The notes under the pieces: generated by a model
The model's database searches: none
What the model saw: the letters and a program-made list of their open reading frames with translations, nothing else
Told to the model about the DNA's origin: nothing
Source: Phaeodactylum tricornutum CCAP 1055/1
Lineage: Eukaryota; Bacillariophyta; Bacillariophyceae; Surirellales; Neidiaceae
Assembly (NCBI RefSeq): GCF_000150955.2
Contig: NC_011687.1
Span: 186,001-250,000, forward strand
Length of the DNA stretch: 64,000 nt
Reading direction: 5' to 3'
Translations under genes and position numbers: made by a program
In this document: positions 49,859-58,485 of the stretch, piece by piece
How positions within the stretch are numbered: position 1 is the first letter of the stretch
How the letters are laid out: the number at the start of each line of letters is the position of its first letter

Positions 49859-52624
49859 TCATAGAACCTCCGGCAAATTGACCCCTAGAGAGGCAGTAGG
49901 CCGCAGTGGTGTCCCAAAGATCTTTCGATGCCAAGGATCTCGTCTCATTAGCTGCTCCATGTCCGGTCCCTTCATTCGCGTCAAACCTGAAGGGTGCTCT
50001 AACAGTCCCGAAAGCTCGGTTGTCCCGTTGGCGTTTTCATTCGACTTCGATGCCTCTGATTGCTCCTGGCATCTTTGTGAAAGTGAAGGATTGCCCATTT
50101 GAGTAGCGACATCAGACCAAAGATCCCAGATCTTGGAATTTCCTCCGGGCATTAGGTTTTCCTTGAGACATAAACCAATACAATGCTGTGCTAGCAAGTG
50201 CTCGCCTCGATAATATTGCAGCCGAGCCATCGAATATAAGATAAGTGATCGCAGTTTCGAACCGTCCTCACCGGCATTGGTCATACGCAGCGCATGGTCA
50301 AACAGACTTTCGGAACGAGATAGTTCGTTTAAATGCCATTCGCACACAGCCCAGGTATGAAAAAGTTCCGCAAGTCCGTATCGATTTCCAGCGCTGCCGC
50401 CACTATCGGTCGTTTTGGACAATACCATGGCACCACGATAAAGAATCTCACGGGCATCCAGATACCTACCTCGTGACATTTCGAACTCAGCGTACACTCG
50501 ATGAGGATCTGCATGTTTCGAAGCAGCTTTCGTGCTAGCTTTCGCGAAGAGTTGCCTAGCCGTCTCGTCCCGCTGTTCTTTCACCATATATTGCGCCCAG
50601 TCTAGTAATAATCTGTACTCGTTCGGAAAGGCGACAGTCGCTCGCCTGTAAACTTCCTTCACCGAGTCCCGATTTCCGTATCGTTCTTCCAGCCGTGCCC
50701 AGTTGCGGTACAAATTAAAAAAGCGATCGCCAGATCTGTACACGGGTACCTGCCGCAAAAACTCGTCCTTTAGAGCCACCGGATCCTCCAGGAAGGCTCG
50801 CTCCGTTGTCGGTTTCCATGGTCGACCACGATTGCTGCGTTGTAATAAGCCCCGTTCATACTGAGCTAGACCAGCCACGCAAGTCGCGCGTGCAGAGTCT
50901 ATATCACCAATGCTTTCTTCCATCTGTGCCAAGGCAACCCAACTGTTCACATGCCGGCCTTTGTTGAGTACAATTGCCTTTCGCAGCCATCTTCGAGCAC
51001 CATGTATATCGTCTCGTTCGTACGCCACGTATGCGAGGCCAGTGAATGCAAAACCGTGGCTTACAGGCGGTCCATGCTGGATCGCTCGATGATATGATTT
51101 TGCCGCCATGTCGAGCATTTTCGCGTCGCGATATAATTCACCCAAGGCGTGGTGTAGACGATGAGAGGTGGGGCAGTAGGCAACACCCTTTTGCAAGGTT
51201 TTCATCGCATTGGCGATCCGACCTTCCTTATGTTCAAGAGTCCCCAGCGAGTGATACGGATGTGGCAGGGCCGGATCCACTTCAATCGCCTTCTGCCAGT
51301 AGTGTTTGGCGTCCGCATCTGAGGTTGCCATACTTCCCAATCCGTGCCACAAATAGCCATTTTTTGCGTGATGGTCGCGAATGCCTTGTTGGAGTATTGC
51401 GCGTGCCGCTGAAACGTTGCCCTCTTCCTTGTACATTCGTGCCAAACGGCGGTACAACCGCGCATCGTGTGGAGTTGCGACAACGAGTTCTTGCAGTAAC
51501 CGTTTCGCAAGATCTCGGTCGCCAACTTGATCGGCTTGCTTGGAGGCTGCGTACATCTGCTTTACTTCTCGATTCGAGTACGGCGACGACGGCTTTTCAA
51601 AGACTCGTGTTAGCACGGAAAGGTATTCTTGACGCGGCATGTTAACGGTCTGGGTCTGGCGTGACGGCTTTAAAATAGGTTTCCCTTCCAATTTTTCGCG
51701 ATGGATAGTTTCTCTCCGTTGTAAAAGCGGCTCTAAATCTACGGTACGTGCCCATTCTGCCAGCGAATTCGCCTGCATGGTCGGTTGATCGGATGGGCGC
51801 ATCTCTCTTCCCTCCTCCTCGAGAACTGGCTCGCTGGTATCCAAAAAACTGAGACCCGAGCTCGACATTTGTACATTGCGAGTAATTTGTTCACGAGTCC
51901 AATCCAGAAGGCGAGTTTGCAGGATTGCTTTGTTCCCTGTGCGCAGCAATCCTCGTTCGGCACACACTTGTTTCAGTTCCACAACTTTTAGATCTTCAAT
52001 CTGTTGACGAGTGGGTATCCACGGTAACCAAAGCGTCGTACTGGAAAGAGGCGGTGCGGCGGCCGAGTCCGCAACAGCACCACTCCAAGTGGCACTGTCG
52101 CTGCCCCAAATACGATTGCCTCGTCCACTCGGTGTCAGCGCGTTCCAGGTTTGGGGAACATTCCATTGATGCGAATCGACGCTGGAACGGGATGCCTCGA
52201 GTGCGGTGCTTTCGCAGACCTCAAACCCGAGAGTCCCCCGTGGTCCACGACGGCAGAGTTGCAGGTGTTCGTCTTTCAATTCTTCCGACGAACGGTAGTG
52301 CCGTGTGCCGGCGCAGTCCGAGCGCGACAAGGCCACTGCCGATAGCTTCTGTGTAGGGAGGAACATGTGGGTTACCGGCATTCGTCCGGAAACCTTCATG
52401 TGAAGGGTAGCCAACTGATGTTTCCAAACTACGGGAGCCGCTTCCATCCACGGCGGAGAAACATCCATCGGCGCCAGCAATTGCGAAGAAAGCGCCTTCG
52501 ATGACAGTCGAGAAGACGAAAGGGACGCCGATGAAGTCAACGATAAAGCATAGCATGAACTGCCACTTATGAACAAGAAAAGGGACACAAAAACTATCGT
52601 AGAGCAAGAAGCAAACCGTGGCAT
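49859..52624 (-). CDS. SAP domain plus HAT/TPR-repeat organelle RNA-binding-type protein
   Basis: The ATG at 52624 gives 921 residues; MPRFASCSTIVFVSLFLFISGSSCYA is a signal peptide, so this start is preferred over the longer frame from 52834. A SAP motif lies near residues 215-250 (IEDLKVVELKQVCAERGLL, TRLLDW), typical of nucleic-acid binding. From about 365 the protein is a long array of HAT/TPR units (RRLARMYKEEGNVSAARAIL, YHSLGTLEHKEGRIANAMKTLQKG, WVALAQMEESIGDIDSARATC, and more to about 880). The design resembles MBB1/HCF107, which stabilise plastid mRNAs, so a plastid mRNA-processing role is likely (inference). The fusion with a SAP domain is unusual. Confidence 0.8.
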   Translation of the reverse strand: MPRFASCSTIVFVSLFLFISGSSCYALSLTSSASLSSSRLSSKALSSQLLAPMDVSPPWMEAAPVVWKHQLATLHMKVSGRMPVTHMFLPTQKLSAVALSRSDCAGTRHYRSSEELKDEHLQLCRRGPRGTLGFEVCESTALEASRSSVDSHQWNVPQTWNALTPSGRGNRIWGSDSATWSGAVADSAAAPPLSSTTLWLPWIPTRQQIEDLKVVELKQVCAERGLLRTGNKAILQTRLLDWTREQITRNVQMSSSGLSFLDTSEPVLEEEGREMRPSDQPTMQANSLAEWARTVDLEPLLQRRETIHREKLEGKPILKPSRQTQTVNMPRQEYLSVLTRVFEKPSSPYSNREVKQMYAASKQADQVGDRDLAKRLLQELVVATPHDARLYRRLARMYKEEGNVSAARAILQQGIRDHHAKNGYLWHGLGSMATSDADAKHYWQKAIEVDPALPHPYHSLGTLEHKEGRIANAMKTLQKGVAYCPTSHRLHHALGELYRDAKMLDMAAKSYHRAIQHGPPVSHGFAFTGLAYVAYERDDIHGARRWLRKAIVLNKGRHVNSWVALAQMEESIGDIDSARATCVAGLAQYERGLLQRSNRGRPWKPTTERAFLEDPVALKDEFLRQVPVYRSGDRFFNLYRNWARLEERYGNRDSVKEVYRRATVAFPNEYRLLLDWAQYMVKEQRDETARQLFAKASTKAASKHADPHRVYAEFEMSRGRYLDAREILYRGAMVLSKTTDSGGSAGNRYGLAELFHTWAVCEWHLNELSRSESLFDHALRMTNAGEDGSKLRSLILYSMARLQYYRGEHLLAQHCIGLCLKENLMPGGNSKIWDLWSDVATQMGNPSLSQRCQEQSEASKSNENANGTTELSGLLEHPSGLTRMKGPDMEQLMRRDPWHRKIFGTPLRPTASLGVNLPEVL

Positions 52625-53291
52625 TACACAATTCGATACCGAAGTCTTTTCTCGGGGCCGTCGGCGATCGGAGGTGAGCGGAAAGTCCTCCTCGGAAAGC
52701 GTTTCATGCTGAGCTGAACTTGGTGGTACTTCCTGCATGACACTGCAGTCCCTGTGTACGATATCTTCTATGGTAACAGAAGCCTTGACGAATATATATA
52801 CAACACGTCTAATGGAGAAAAAGTTCTCTCTCACCTGGCAAGGTCCGAACGCTGTGGCGATGAATGAAAGGTATCGTGCCTGCCGACGGGACGGACAGCG
52901 AACGAAAGAGTCCCGCTCGGCAGAAGAACAGAAGCAGTGTGTGATGTCGTTGCCAGCCTCCTCACTGTCAGCGAATACGGAATCGAAGCAACCGACAGAT
53001 GGAACCCTGGTGTTTGCTGGGTTTGGTTACCAAACACACACGCGCACGTATACAGTAAAGGGGCCAACGCCAGACGTGGGCTTCGGTGAAAACGCTGCCA
53101 CGTCACAAAAGAATATCCAGGTTACAATGTGGTGCAGGTGAGAGTGACAGACGTAAATTTTGTTTCTGACAGTGAATTTTGAGGTCTACCGAACCGACCA
53201 CCATGGAGCAAGTCGAAAGTTTGGCATCTACTACTGGCATGCATCGCTGGCTTGCCACACATCGCAGAGAGTAAAGAGTAACTGCAAAACC
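52625..53291. promoter_or_regulatory. Divergent promoter region between the SAP-HAT gene and THOC7
   Basis: These 667 bases contain CTCACTGTCAGCGAAT at 52961-52976 and CTGACAGTGAATTTT at 53166-53180, the same core on opposite strands, about 200 bases apart. Confidence 0.5.
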
Positions 53292-54035
53292 ATGACGACT
53301 GCCAAGGAAACTCCCGCAGTAGCAATAGCTGCTCCGGACATTGACGTGTACTCAAACGAGATTTTGCGGGAGAGACTCGCCGCCGGTCTCGGCAACCAAG
53401 GAGGTGCCCGGGGCTCTTTGACACGCTGTGTCGGGAAAGCGATGATGCTACGGAATACGGTGGATGGATCAGACAATGCCGTACAGGAGATGCAACGTGA
53501 ATTACAACTCGTGGATATTGAACTAACGAAACTGTACTGGACCGCACAACGCCAACGAGCGGAACTGGAGCAAGCCCGACAAGAACAAGAGCCCTTACAG
53601 GCTGCCATTGCGGACGAACGCGTCCGGGTAAACGAATTGCGACAGACAATGCAACAAGCGGCGTTGACCAAAGCCTGTCGCAACGAATACGAAGCCTTGG
53701 CCAAGATCGTCAACACGAAACACCCGGTAGGTCCTAGAGCACTCCAAGCACAACTGGATGAACTTCTGCTACAGCTCGAAGCGACCCAAGAAAAGTCGCA
53801 AACAGCCACTTCGCACGTACGCATCCGGCAAGCTCAATTTCAAAACTTTTTGCAATCGCTGTTGGACTTGAAACAATCCTTGACGGAAGGTTTGGTTCTC
53901 GACGAGCACGAGTTTCAACCCAACACGGACGAGGAAACGCACACTCCGATGGACCTGGAACCAAGCGAGGTTACGGTGGAGACGACAGCAGTTGCAAAAT
54001 CGGAAGAAGAAGTTGACTTGTACGACGATCTGTAG
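53292..54035 (+). CDS. THOC7: THO complex subunit 7 (THOC7)
   Basis: The ATG at 53292 gives 247 residues (the frame opens at 53160 with TTG). DVYSNEILRERLAAG opens the family, followed by a coiled coil from about 50 to 190. The diagnostic block is CRNEYEALAKIVNTKHPVGP, close to the R-Q-E-Y-D-A-L-A-K-V-I pattern of THOC7, then further heptads ending ...LDLKQSL. The C-terminus is acidic (DEHEFQPNTDEETH... YDDL). THO couples transcription to mRNA export with TREX. It is divergent from the SAP-HAT gene and shares its promoter region. Confidence 0.82.
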   Translation: MTTAKETPAVAIAAPDIDVYSNEILRERLAAGLGNQGGARGSLTRCVGKAMMLRNTVDGSDNAVQEMQRELQLVDIELTKLYWTAQRQRAELEQARQEQEPLQAAIADERVRVNELRQTMQQAALTKACRNEYEALAKIVNTKHPVGPRALQAQLDELLLQLEATQEKSQTATSHVRIRQAQFQNFLQSLLDLKQSLTEGLVLDEHEFQPNTDEETHTPMDLEPSEVTVETTAVAKSEEEVDLYDDL

Positions 54036-54471
54036 AAGGCACCAGTTTGGTGCTTGCAGTAAAACTGCTACTTTATGCAGGCTTTAGTTTCTCTCCGTGA
54101 AAGTGCGGGAAAAATAAACCTCGGCCCCGACCGAGTTGGGTTTGGCAATTGAAAAGCTTCTTTTTTTCCTTGGAAAAATGTACCTATCTTAGCAACTGAA
54201 AATGCCGTGCAATTGTATCAAGCTAGTGGTCCACATATATCCAGTCAGGGGAATAGGATGTCAGCTGTCACCAACAGATTGCTCAGAATCGCACACGGCT
54301 CTTTATGAATTTTGCAATGTGGAAAACGGTCTAAACTGCTTGGCTAGCAACATTTAAGTGAGGGCAAATATTTATGAGTCACGCCCTCATCATCTTATGC
54401 CAGGTTGCAACTTGTAAAATCTAGCTACACCATTTCTTCTTGGAGATAGATTCACCCGACAAAATTTCCTG
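54036..54471. other. Convergent intergenic region
   Basis: The 3' flanks of THOC7 (+) and the TrmN6-like gene (-). No gene seen. Confidence 0.5.
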
Positions 54472-55746
54472 TTACAGGTACGGAATATTCATCGAATTCA
54501 ATATTCTTCTTTTGTAAGTAGAAGTCCAGTCACCATCATACCCACGAACTTCCAATCGCTCGATCTCTATTGAATTGGTGACAAGGCGGTCTTCCTTTGC
54601 CATCACGTAAACGCTGAACAAAGTATCTTTGCCTGTCCGTCCAATTACATCAAGACGTTTGATGATGGACAAGCTCGCTGCTTTCGCACCTTCTGCGACC
54701 CGCTTGTCGTTGAGCCAGTTTTCGCATACGACAAATCGCCCTTTAGTGGGTGTCAAAAATTTCGACGCAGCTTCGCAGTATGCTTCAATGCCGCCTCGAA
54801 ACTCACACCGTGCAGGGGCTGACTGTTTCGACGTTGGCATCCCCCCTTGGTTTATGATAGCTGATACCTCTTCGGAATTCTCGTGGCTTGCGATTTCAAA
54901 ATCAACTCGAAAATAGGGCGGCGTGCCTGTAATGAGGTCAAAGGGCAATTGCCCAAGTTCCACTGAGCGAAAGTCGCCATGATGAATGCGTACGTTTTGA
55001 GTGCGAGAGTCGATGTTGAACGAAAGACTCCGTCGTCCCAGGGCAACAGCTTCGGATCGCGCTTCAACCCCTACTGCTTCCGATATTTGAATGCTATTGG
55101 TACACAGAGCCCAGTACGTCATTTGTAGAACACTTCCATTACCTGTGCCTAAATCGAGATACCGAAGTGCTTCTTGTTTCCTGTTGAGACCGGAATCTAT
55201 AGCGGTTTGAAGAGCGTAGTAGGCCGTACAGAGATCATCGGTGGTCCATCGGTGCGAGCCTACTCGCTGCAAAATTCGCCAAGATCCAACCAAATTACAA
55301 AGCTCTTCTCCAGGCTTCGGAATCCACAATGGTAGATTCTCGCCCGCTTCTGCCTGCTCCGTCATATCTATGCTGACATCGATTTTCACCCGCGAAACCG
55401 TTCTTATCATCTGTGTCCATTCATTTTGCAGTTCAGCCGTCAAGGCATACGGTGTGGGTCCAATAGGTTCCCAAGAGGTGGAAGATTTCCGTCCGCGGGT
55501 AATCTTTCCGTCTAGTCGTGCACCTTCAACATCCGCTCTCTTGGGTGAGACGCGACCTTGTCCTTGACACACTGTACAGATTTCGTGAGACCTCAGAAGC
55601 TTCTGTCCCTTGCATTTCCAGCAAATAGGGCCCTTAACACAATGTGTATCATCTCCAAGCCATCCTGGGGCGTCATCCGATAGGGAAACTTGCTCTGGAA
55701 CGTATCGCCTCACCGACTTCGGATCCATCCTGCAGGTGAATGTCAT
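54472..55746 (-). CDS. TrmN6/YfiC-like adenine methyltransferase with zinc-ribbon N-terminus
   Basis: The ATG at 55746 gives 424 residues; a TTG start slightly upstream is less likely. Two CxxC pairs at about 42-60 (CWKCKGQKLL..., CTVCQGQGR) resemble a DnaJ-type zinc ribbon. A class I core follows: motif I YLDLGTGNGSVLQM (about 197-204), VGVEARSEAVALG, HGDFRS, then FDLITGTPPYFRVDFE, where the N-P-P-Y/F of adenine-N6 methyltransferases is replaced by T-P-P-Y. The order and spacing match bacterial tRNA1(Val) m6A37 enzymes (YfiC/TrmN6). The C-terminal part has an added strand region. A tRNA or rRNA adenine is the likely target (inference). Loss of the catalytic-motif Asn is a caveat. Confidence 0.72.
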   Translation of the reverse strand: MTFTCRMDPKSVRRYVPEQVSLSDDAPGWLGDDTHCVKGPICWKCKGQKLLRSHEICTVCQGQGRVSPKRADVEGARLDGKITRGRKSSTSWEPIGPTPYALTAELQNEWTQMIRTVSRVKIDVSIDMTEQAEAGENLPLWIPKPGEELCNLVGSWRILQRVGSHRWTTDDLCTAYYALQTAIDSGLNRKQEALRYLDLGTGNGSVLQMTYWALCTNSIQISEAVGVEARSEAVALGRRSLSFNIDSRTQNVRIHHGDFRSVELGQLPFDLITGTPPYFRVDFEIASHENSEEVSAIINQGGMPTSKQSAPARCEFRGGIEAYCEAASKFLTPTKGRFVVCENWLNDKRVAEGAKAASLSIIKRLDVIGRTGKDTLFSVYVMAKEDRLVTNSIEIERLEVRGYDGDWTSTYKRRILNSMNIPYL

Positions 55747-56358
55747 CGCTGCAAATGGCGATGTCAATACGATGGCTACAGGAACTAACCATCAACCGAC
55801 TACTAAAAACCAAAAATTCAGGAGAAGGATATCGCATGATGTTCCATTCTTGGCGTCCTCGTGGTTGTGACGTTCCCAGAAACTGAATGGCTGCTGGTGT
55901 GGTTTCCTCGGTCATTCATATCGAAGCTTAGATAACTATAGTGGGATCACCAATAACTCCATCGAATCGAGTCAACGCATGTCAAGATATAAGTGAATAT
56001 GCTTGATATACCTTAAATGTGACGAGGTCAAACGACGTGATTTGGGGATAGCGCTCCGTGGTTCAATTCCATGGCACGTTAATTTTGACAAACGCAAAGC
56101 GGCGGACAGATTCGCCGTGTATTTGACGAGCAAAACTGATAAGTATTCTGAAAGTGGCTGCGAAATAACTGTTGCGAGTCTAAATAGATCTCGTTTTGTT
56201 ATAGGAGGATACCATAGGAGAAATCGGATGGGTAGTTCTGAATTATCATCAAGGATATTACGAATTATAGTCATTTTTGGAATGACCTTTCGTTTTGAAA
56301 GCCTAGAAGCAAACATTTCGGCATCATATGTCTGTCGTATGATGACTCAGGAATCACC
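55747..56358. other. Intergenic region with a tRNA-like T-arm sequence
   Basis: No gene is seen. GTGGTTCAATTCCATG near 56060 can form a T-arm, but a full tRNA could not be built around it. Confidence 0.4.
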
Positions 56359-58167
56359 ATGGTCGTCACTCCATCGCATGCTACCAGAGAAGCGAGCAAG
56401 GATGCCTACGAGCTTAACATGGCCGTAGCTGTGTTGTTCTTCCTCCGTCGAAGCAAGTTCGAAAGATCCGCAAATCTGTTTCAGACTGAGCTCCGCGAGA
56501 CTTACGGAAATTTCAACGGGAAAACATTTAAAGGAACTCTCAGATGGGAGCCGCTTGAACAAAAATCACCGTTCCCCGAGAAAGGGGACAACGAGGATGA
56601 AAGCTACATAAGTGAAGACTCCGACGATTTCGAATGGAAACACTTTGATAGCAACCTAGTCAAAATGCGAGTCGGGGACCACTTCGTCGGAGACAGTGGT
56701 AGCGATAGCAGCTCCAGCTCCGACTCTACCAGCGAGCTGACTGCAAGCCATGTCAAAATGAATATAAGGTGTACCACGCGTCAACCAAACAAGGATGGTG
56801 CGCGCGATGAAAGCGGCATTATAGACGTCGACAAAAAGCAATTGAGGACTCTGGACGGTAGCGAAAGCGATAGTACAGGGGACAGCAAATCGAGCGGTGA
56901 AGGCGACTGCATTCCAAAACAGGGTCACGCATCAAACAAGTTTGCAAGTGCCTCCTCGTCCAGGCCTGCTCTTATTGCACAACACTTAAAGCCACTTCCA
57001 AAAGGAAGGAATTTTCTTGATAGTGACAGCGATAGCTCTTCCAGCGAAGAACAACGCGCAAAGCCACTTCCAAAAGGAAGAACTTTTCTTGATAGTGACA
57101 GCGACAGCTCTTCCAGCGAAGATTCGGCTCAAAAGAAAAAACCGCCGATTATGGCCCAAAGACTTGTGCGACGGGAGCCACAGCTATGTAGCATCGACAT
57201 CATGCCAACGAAGATTGCTGCTACCAAAAATTTACCAAAATACGATTCTCTGAATCGAAAAAAGAAGCTTGCTTCTCAGGTAAAGTATCGAGCGAAGGTT
57301 CTCGACGACAGCGATAAGAGTTCCGAAGATGAACGCCGAGAGCGCACTAAGTATCCTGCCCACAAAATATCAAACGATGTTGAAAAAGTAGGATCGAGGG
57401 TATCGAATTCCATTTCTGCCCAAATTGTTACCCAAAACGACTGCAACGACAGCAGCAGTAGCTCCAACGAAAGCGACAGTACCGCCAGCGACGAAGAAAT
57501 TCGATCAGGATCCGTTTGGCGCTCCCGACAGTCTATTACGAGTATTAACAATGAGAAAAACAAGGAAAGTGCCCGGGTAGACGTCAGCTCATCACAGCAA
57601 GACGTGAAACTGCAGAAAATGAATTACAATGTACAGAATTTGTCTACTAGGACTGCACCATTGAAAGCCAACGGCCAAGAAAAAGCTGATAAGAATCGCG
57701 ATGCCGAAAGTCATTTCTCCAATACACTGAAGGCTGCCCTGTCCAACCTTAGAACTGTTGCTGAAAACTCAATTTTGCACAAAACAAACGGCCTTGCTTG
57801 TACAAGTGATTCTTCGTCGAATTCAAGTGAATCATCATCGTCAACGTCGGAAATTTATAAAAATCCATATCCCATCCGATCCAAGGCTAGAGAGAGAAAA
57901 CGTTTACCTAGGCGATCTCAGTCGCTTGATATTGAGTCTCTATCATTTCTGTCTACTTGTCGAGGTATGAAACGCTCAGTATCATTCTCTGACGATGACA
58001 AAGTAGCCGAGATTCCTCGGTATGAGGCTCAATCAAAGTCTGAGCTCTTCTACAATAAAGCCGACATCAGGCGGTTTACTGTCGATGAGCAGACACGCCG
58101 TCAAGAGGAGCAAACTGAGAAAATGGCCATGATGCTAAAGCTCTACCTGCTTGCTAAAAAAAGTTAG
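56359..58167 (+). CDS. Ser/Asp-rich protein with LisH-like start and PP1-docking motif
   Basis: This is a 602-residue single-exon protein. Residues about 18-45 (ELNMAVAVLFFLRRSKFERSANLFQTEL) look like a LisH dimerisation motif. The middle is long acidic low-complexity sequence (S/D/E/K) in Nopp140/SRP40 style, with a tandem 24-residue repeat (KPLPKGR-x-FLDSDSDSSSSE) encoded by a 72-base direct repeat at 56989-57132. Near the C-terminus, KRSVSFSDDDKVAEIP contains an R-x-V-x-F PP1-binding motif. The end is a helical EEQTEKMAMMLKLYLLAKK. A heavily phosphorylated nuclear or nucleolar scaffold fits, with PP1 as a candidate partner (inference). Confidence 0.65.
   Translation: MVVTPSHATREASKDAYELNMAVAVLFFLRRSKFERSANLFQTELRETYGNFNGKTFKGTLRWEPLEQKSPFPEKGDNEDESYISEDSDDFEWKHFDSNLVKMRVGDHFVGDSGSDSSSSSDSTSELTASHVKMNIRCTTRQPNKDGARDESGIIDVDKKQLRTLDGSESDSTGDSKSSGEGDCIPKQGHASNKFASASSSRPALIAQHLKPLPKGRNFLDSDSDSSSSEEQRAKPLPKGRTFLDSDSDSSSSEDSAQKKKPPIMAQRLVRREPQLCSIDIMPTKIAATKNLPKYDSLNRKKKLASQVKYRAKVLDDSDKSSEDERRERTKYPAHKISNDVEKVGSRVSNSISAQIVTQNDCNDSSSSSNESDSTASDEEIRSGSVWRSRQSITSINNEKNKESARVDVSSSQQDVKLQKMNYNVQNLSTRTAPLKANGQEKADKNRDAESHFSNTLKAALSNLRTVAENSILHKTNGLACTSDSSSNSSESSSSTSEIYKNPYPIRSKARERKRLPRRSQSLDIESLSFLSTCRGMKRSVSFSDDDKVAEIPRYEAQSKSELFYNKADIRRFTVDEQTRRQEEQTEKMAMMLKLYLLAKKS
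56989..57132 (+). repeat. 72-bp tandem repeat, two units, coding
   Basis: Units 56989-57060 and 57061-57132 are nearly identical (AAGCCACTTCCAAAAGGAAG start in both) and encode KPLPKGRNFLDSDSDSSSSE and KPLPKGRTFLDSDSDSSSSE. The few differences are mostly single bases, so the duplication looks recent. Confidence 0.85.
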
Positions 58168-58485
58168 AGATTCGTTTACATTAGAAGTTCGACTATTATG
58201 TGTATGTGTTTCGATTTCTCAACAACCGCATAGTTTTGACCGTGCCTCTAGATTAGAGATGAGACAACGAACCATCGTACACGTAAGTTATTGAGTTCCT
58301 GTCTATTGAATGGTTGGATGATTGCCTACTATACTTTATCGTCGCACAAGGCAGCAGACGCTAACCGTAAATCGGATCTCTATAGGTACCGCTGACAATT
58401 ACATATCTATAAGAATCCGATTCCATGCCTCGCTATAGGATTACGAATATACTGTCTAGCAAAAATATTGTAGCGTATAATCGTC
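58168..58485. other. Gap before the retroelement
   Basis: No gene seen. AT-rich, with the likely 3' flank of the Ser/Asp-rich gene. Confidence 0.4.

Noticed and set aside
56018-56090. tRNA-like B box (GGTTCAATTCC) with partial acceptor pairing
   Set aside because: The span is only about 65 bases, the acceptor stem has a mismatch, and no proper A box or anticodon arm can be drawn.
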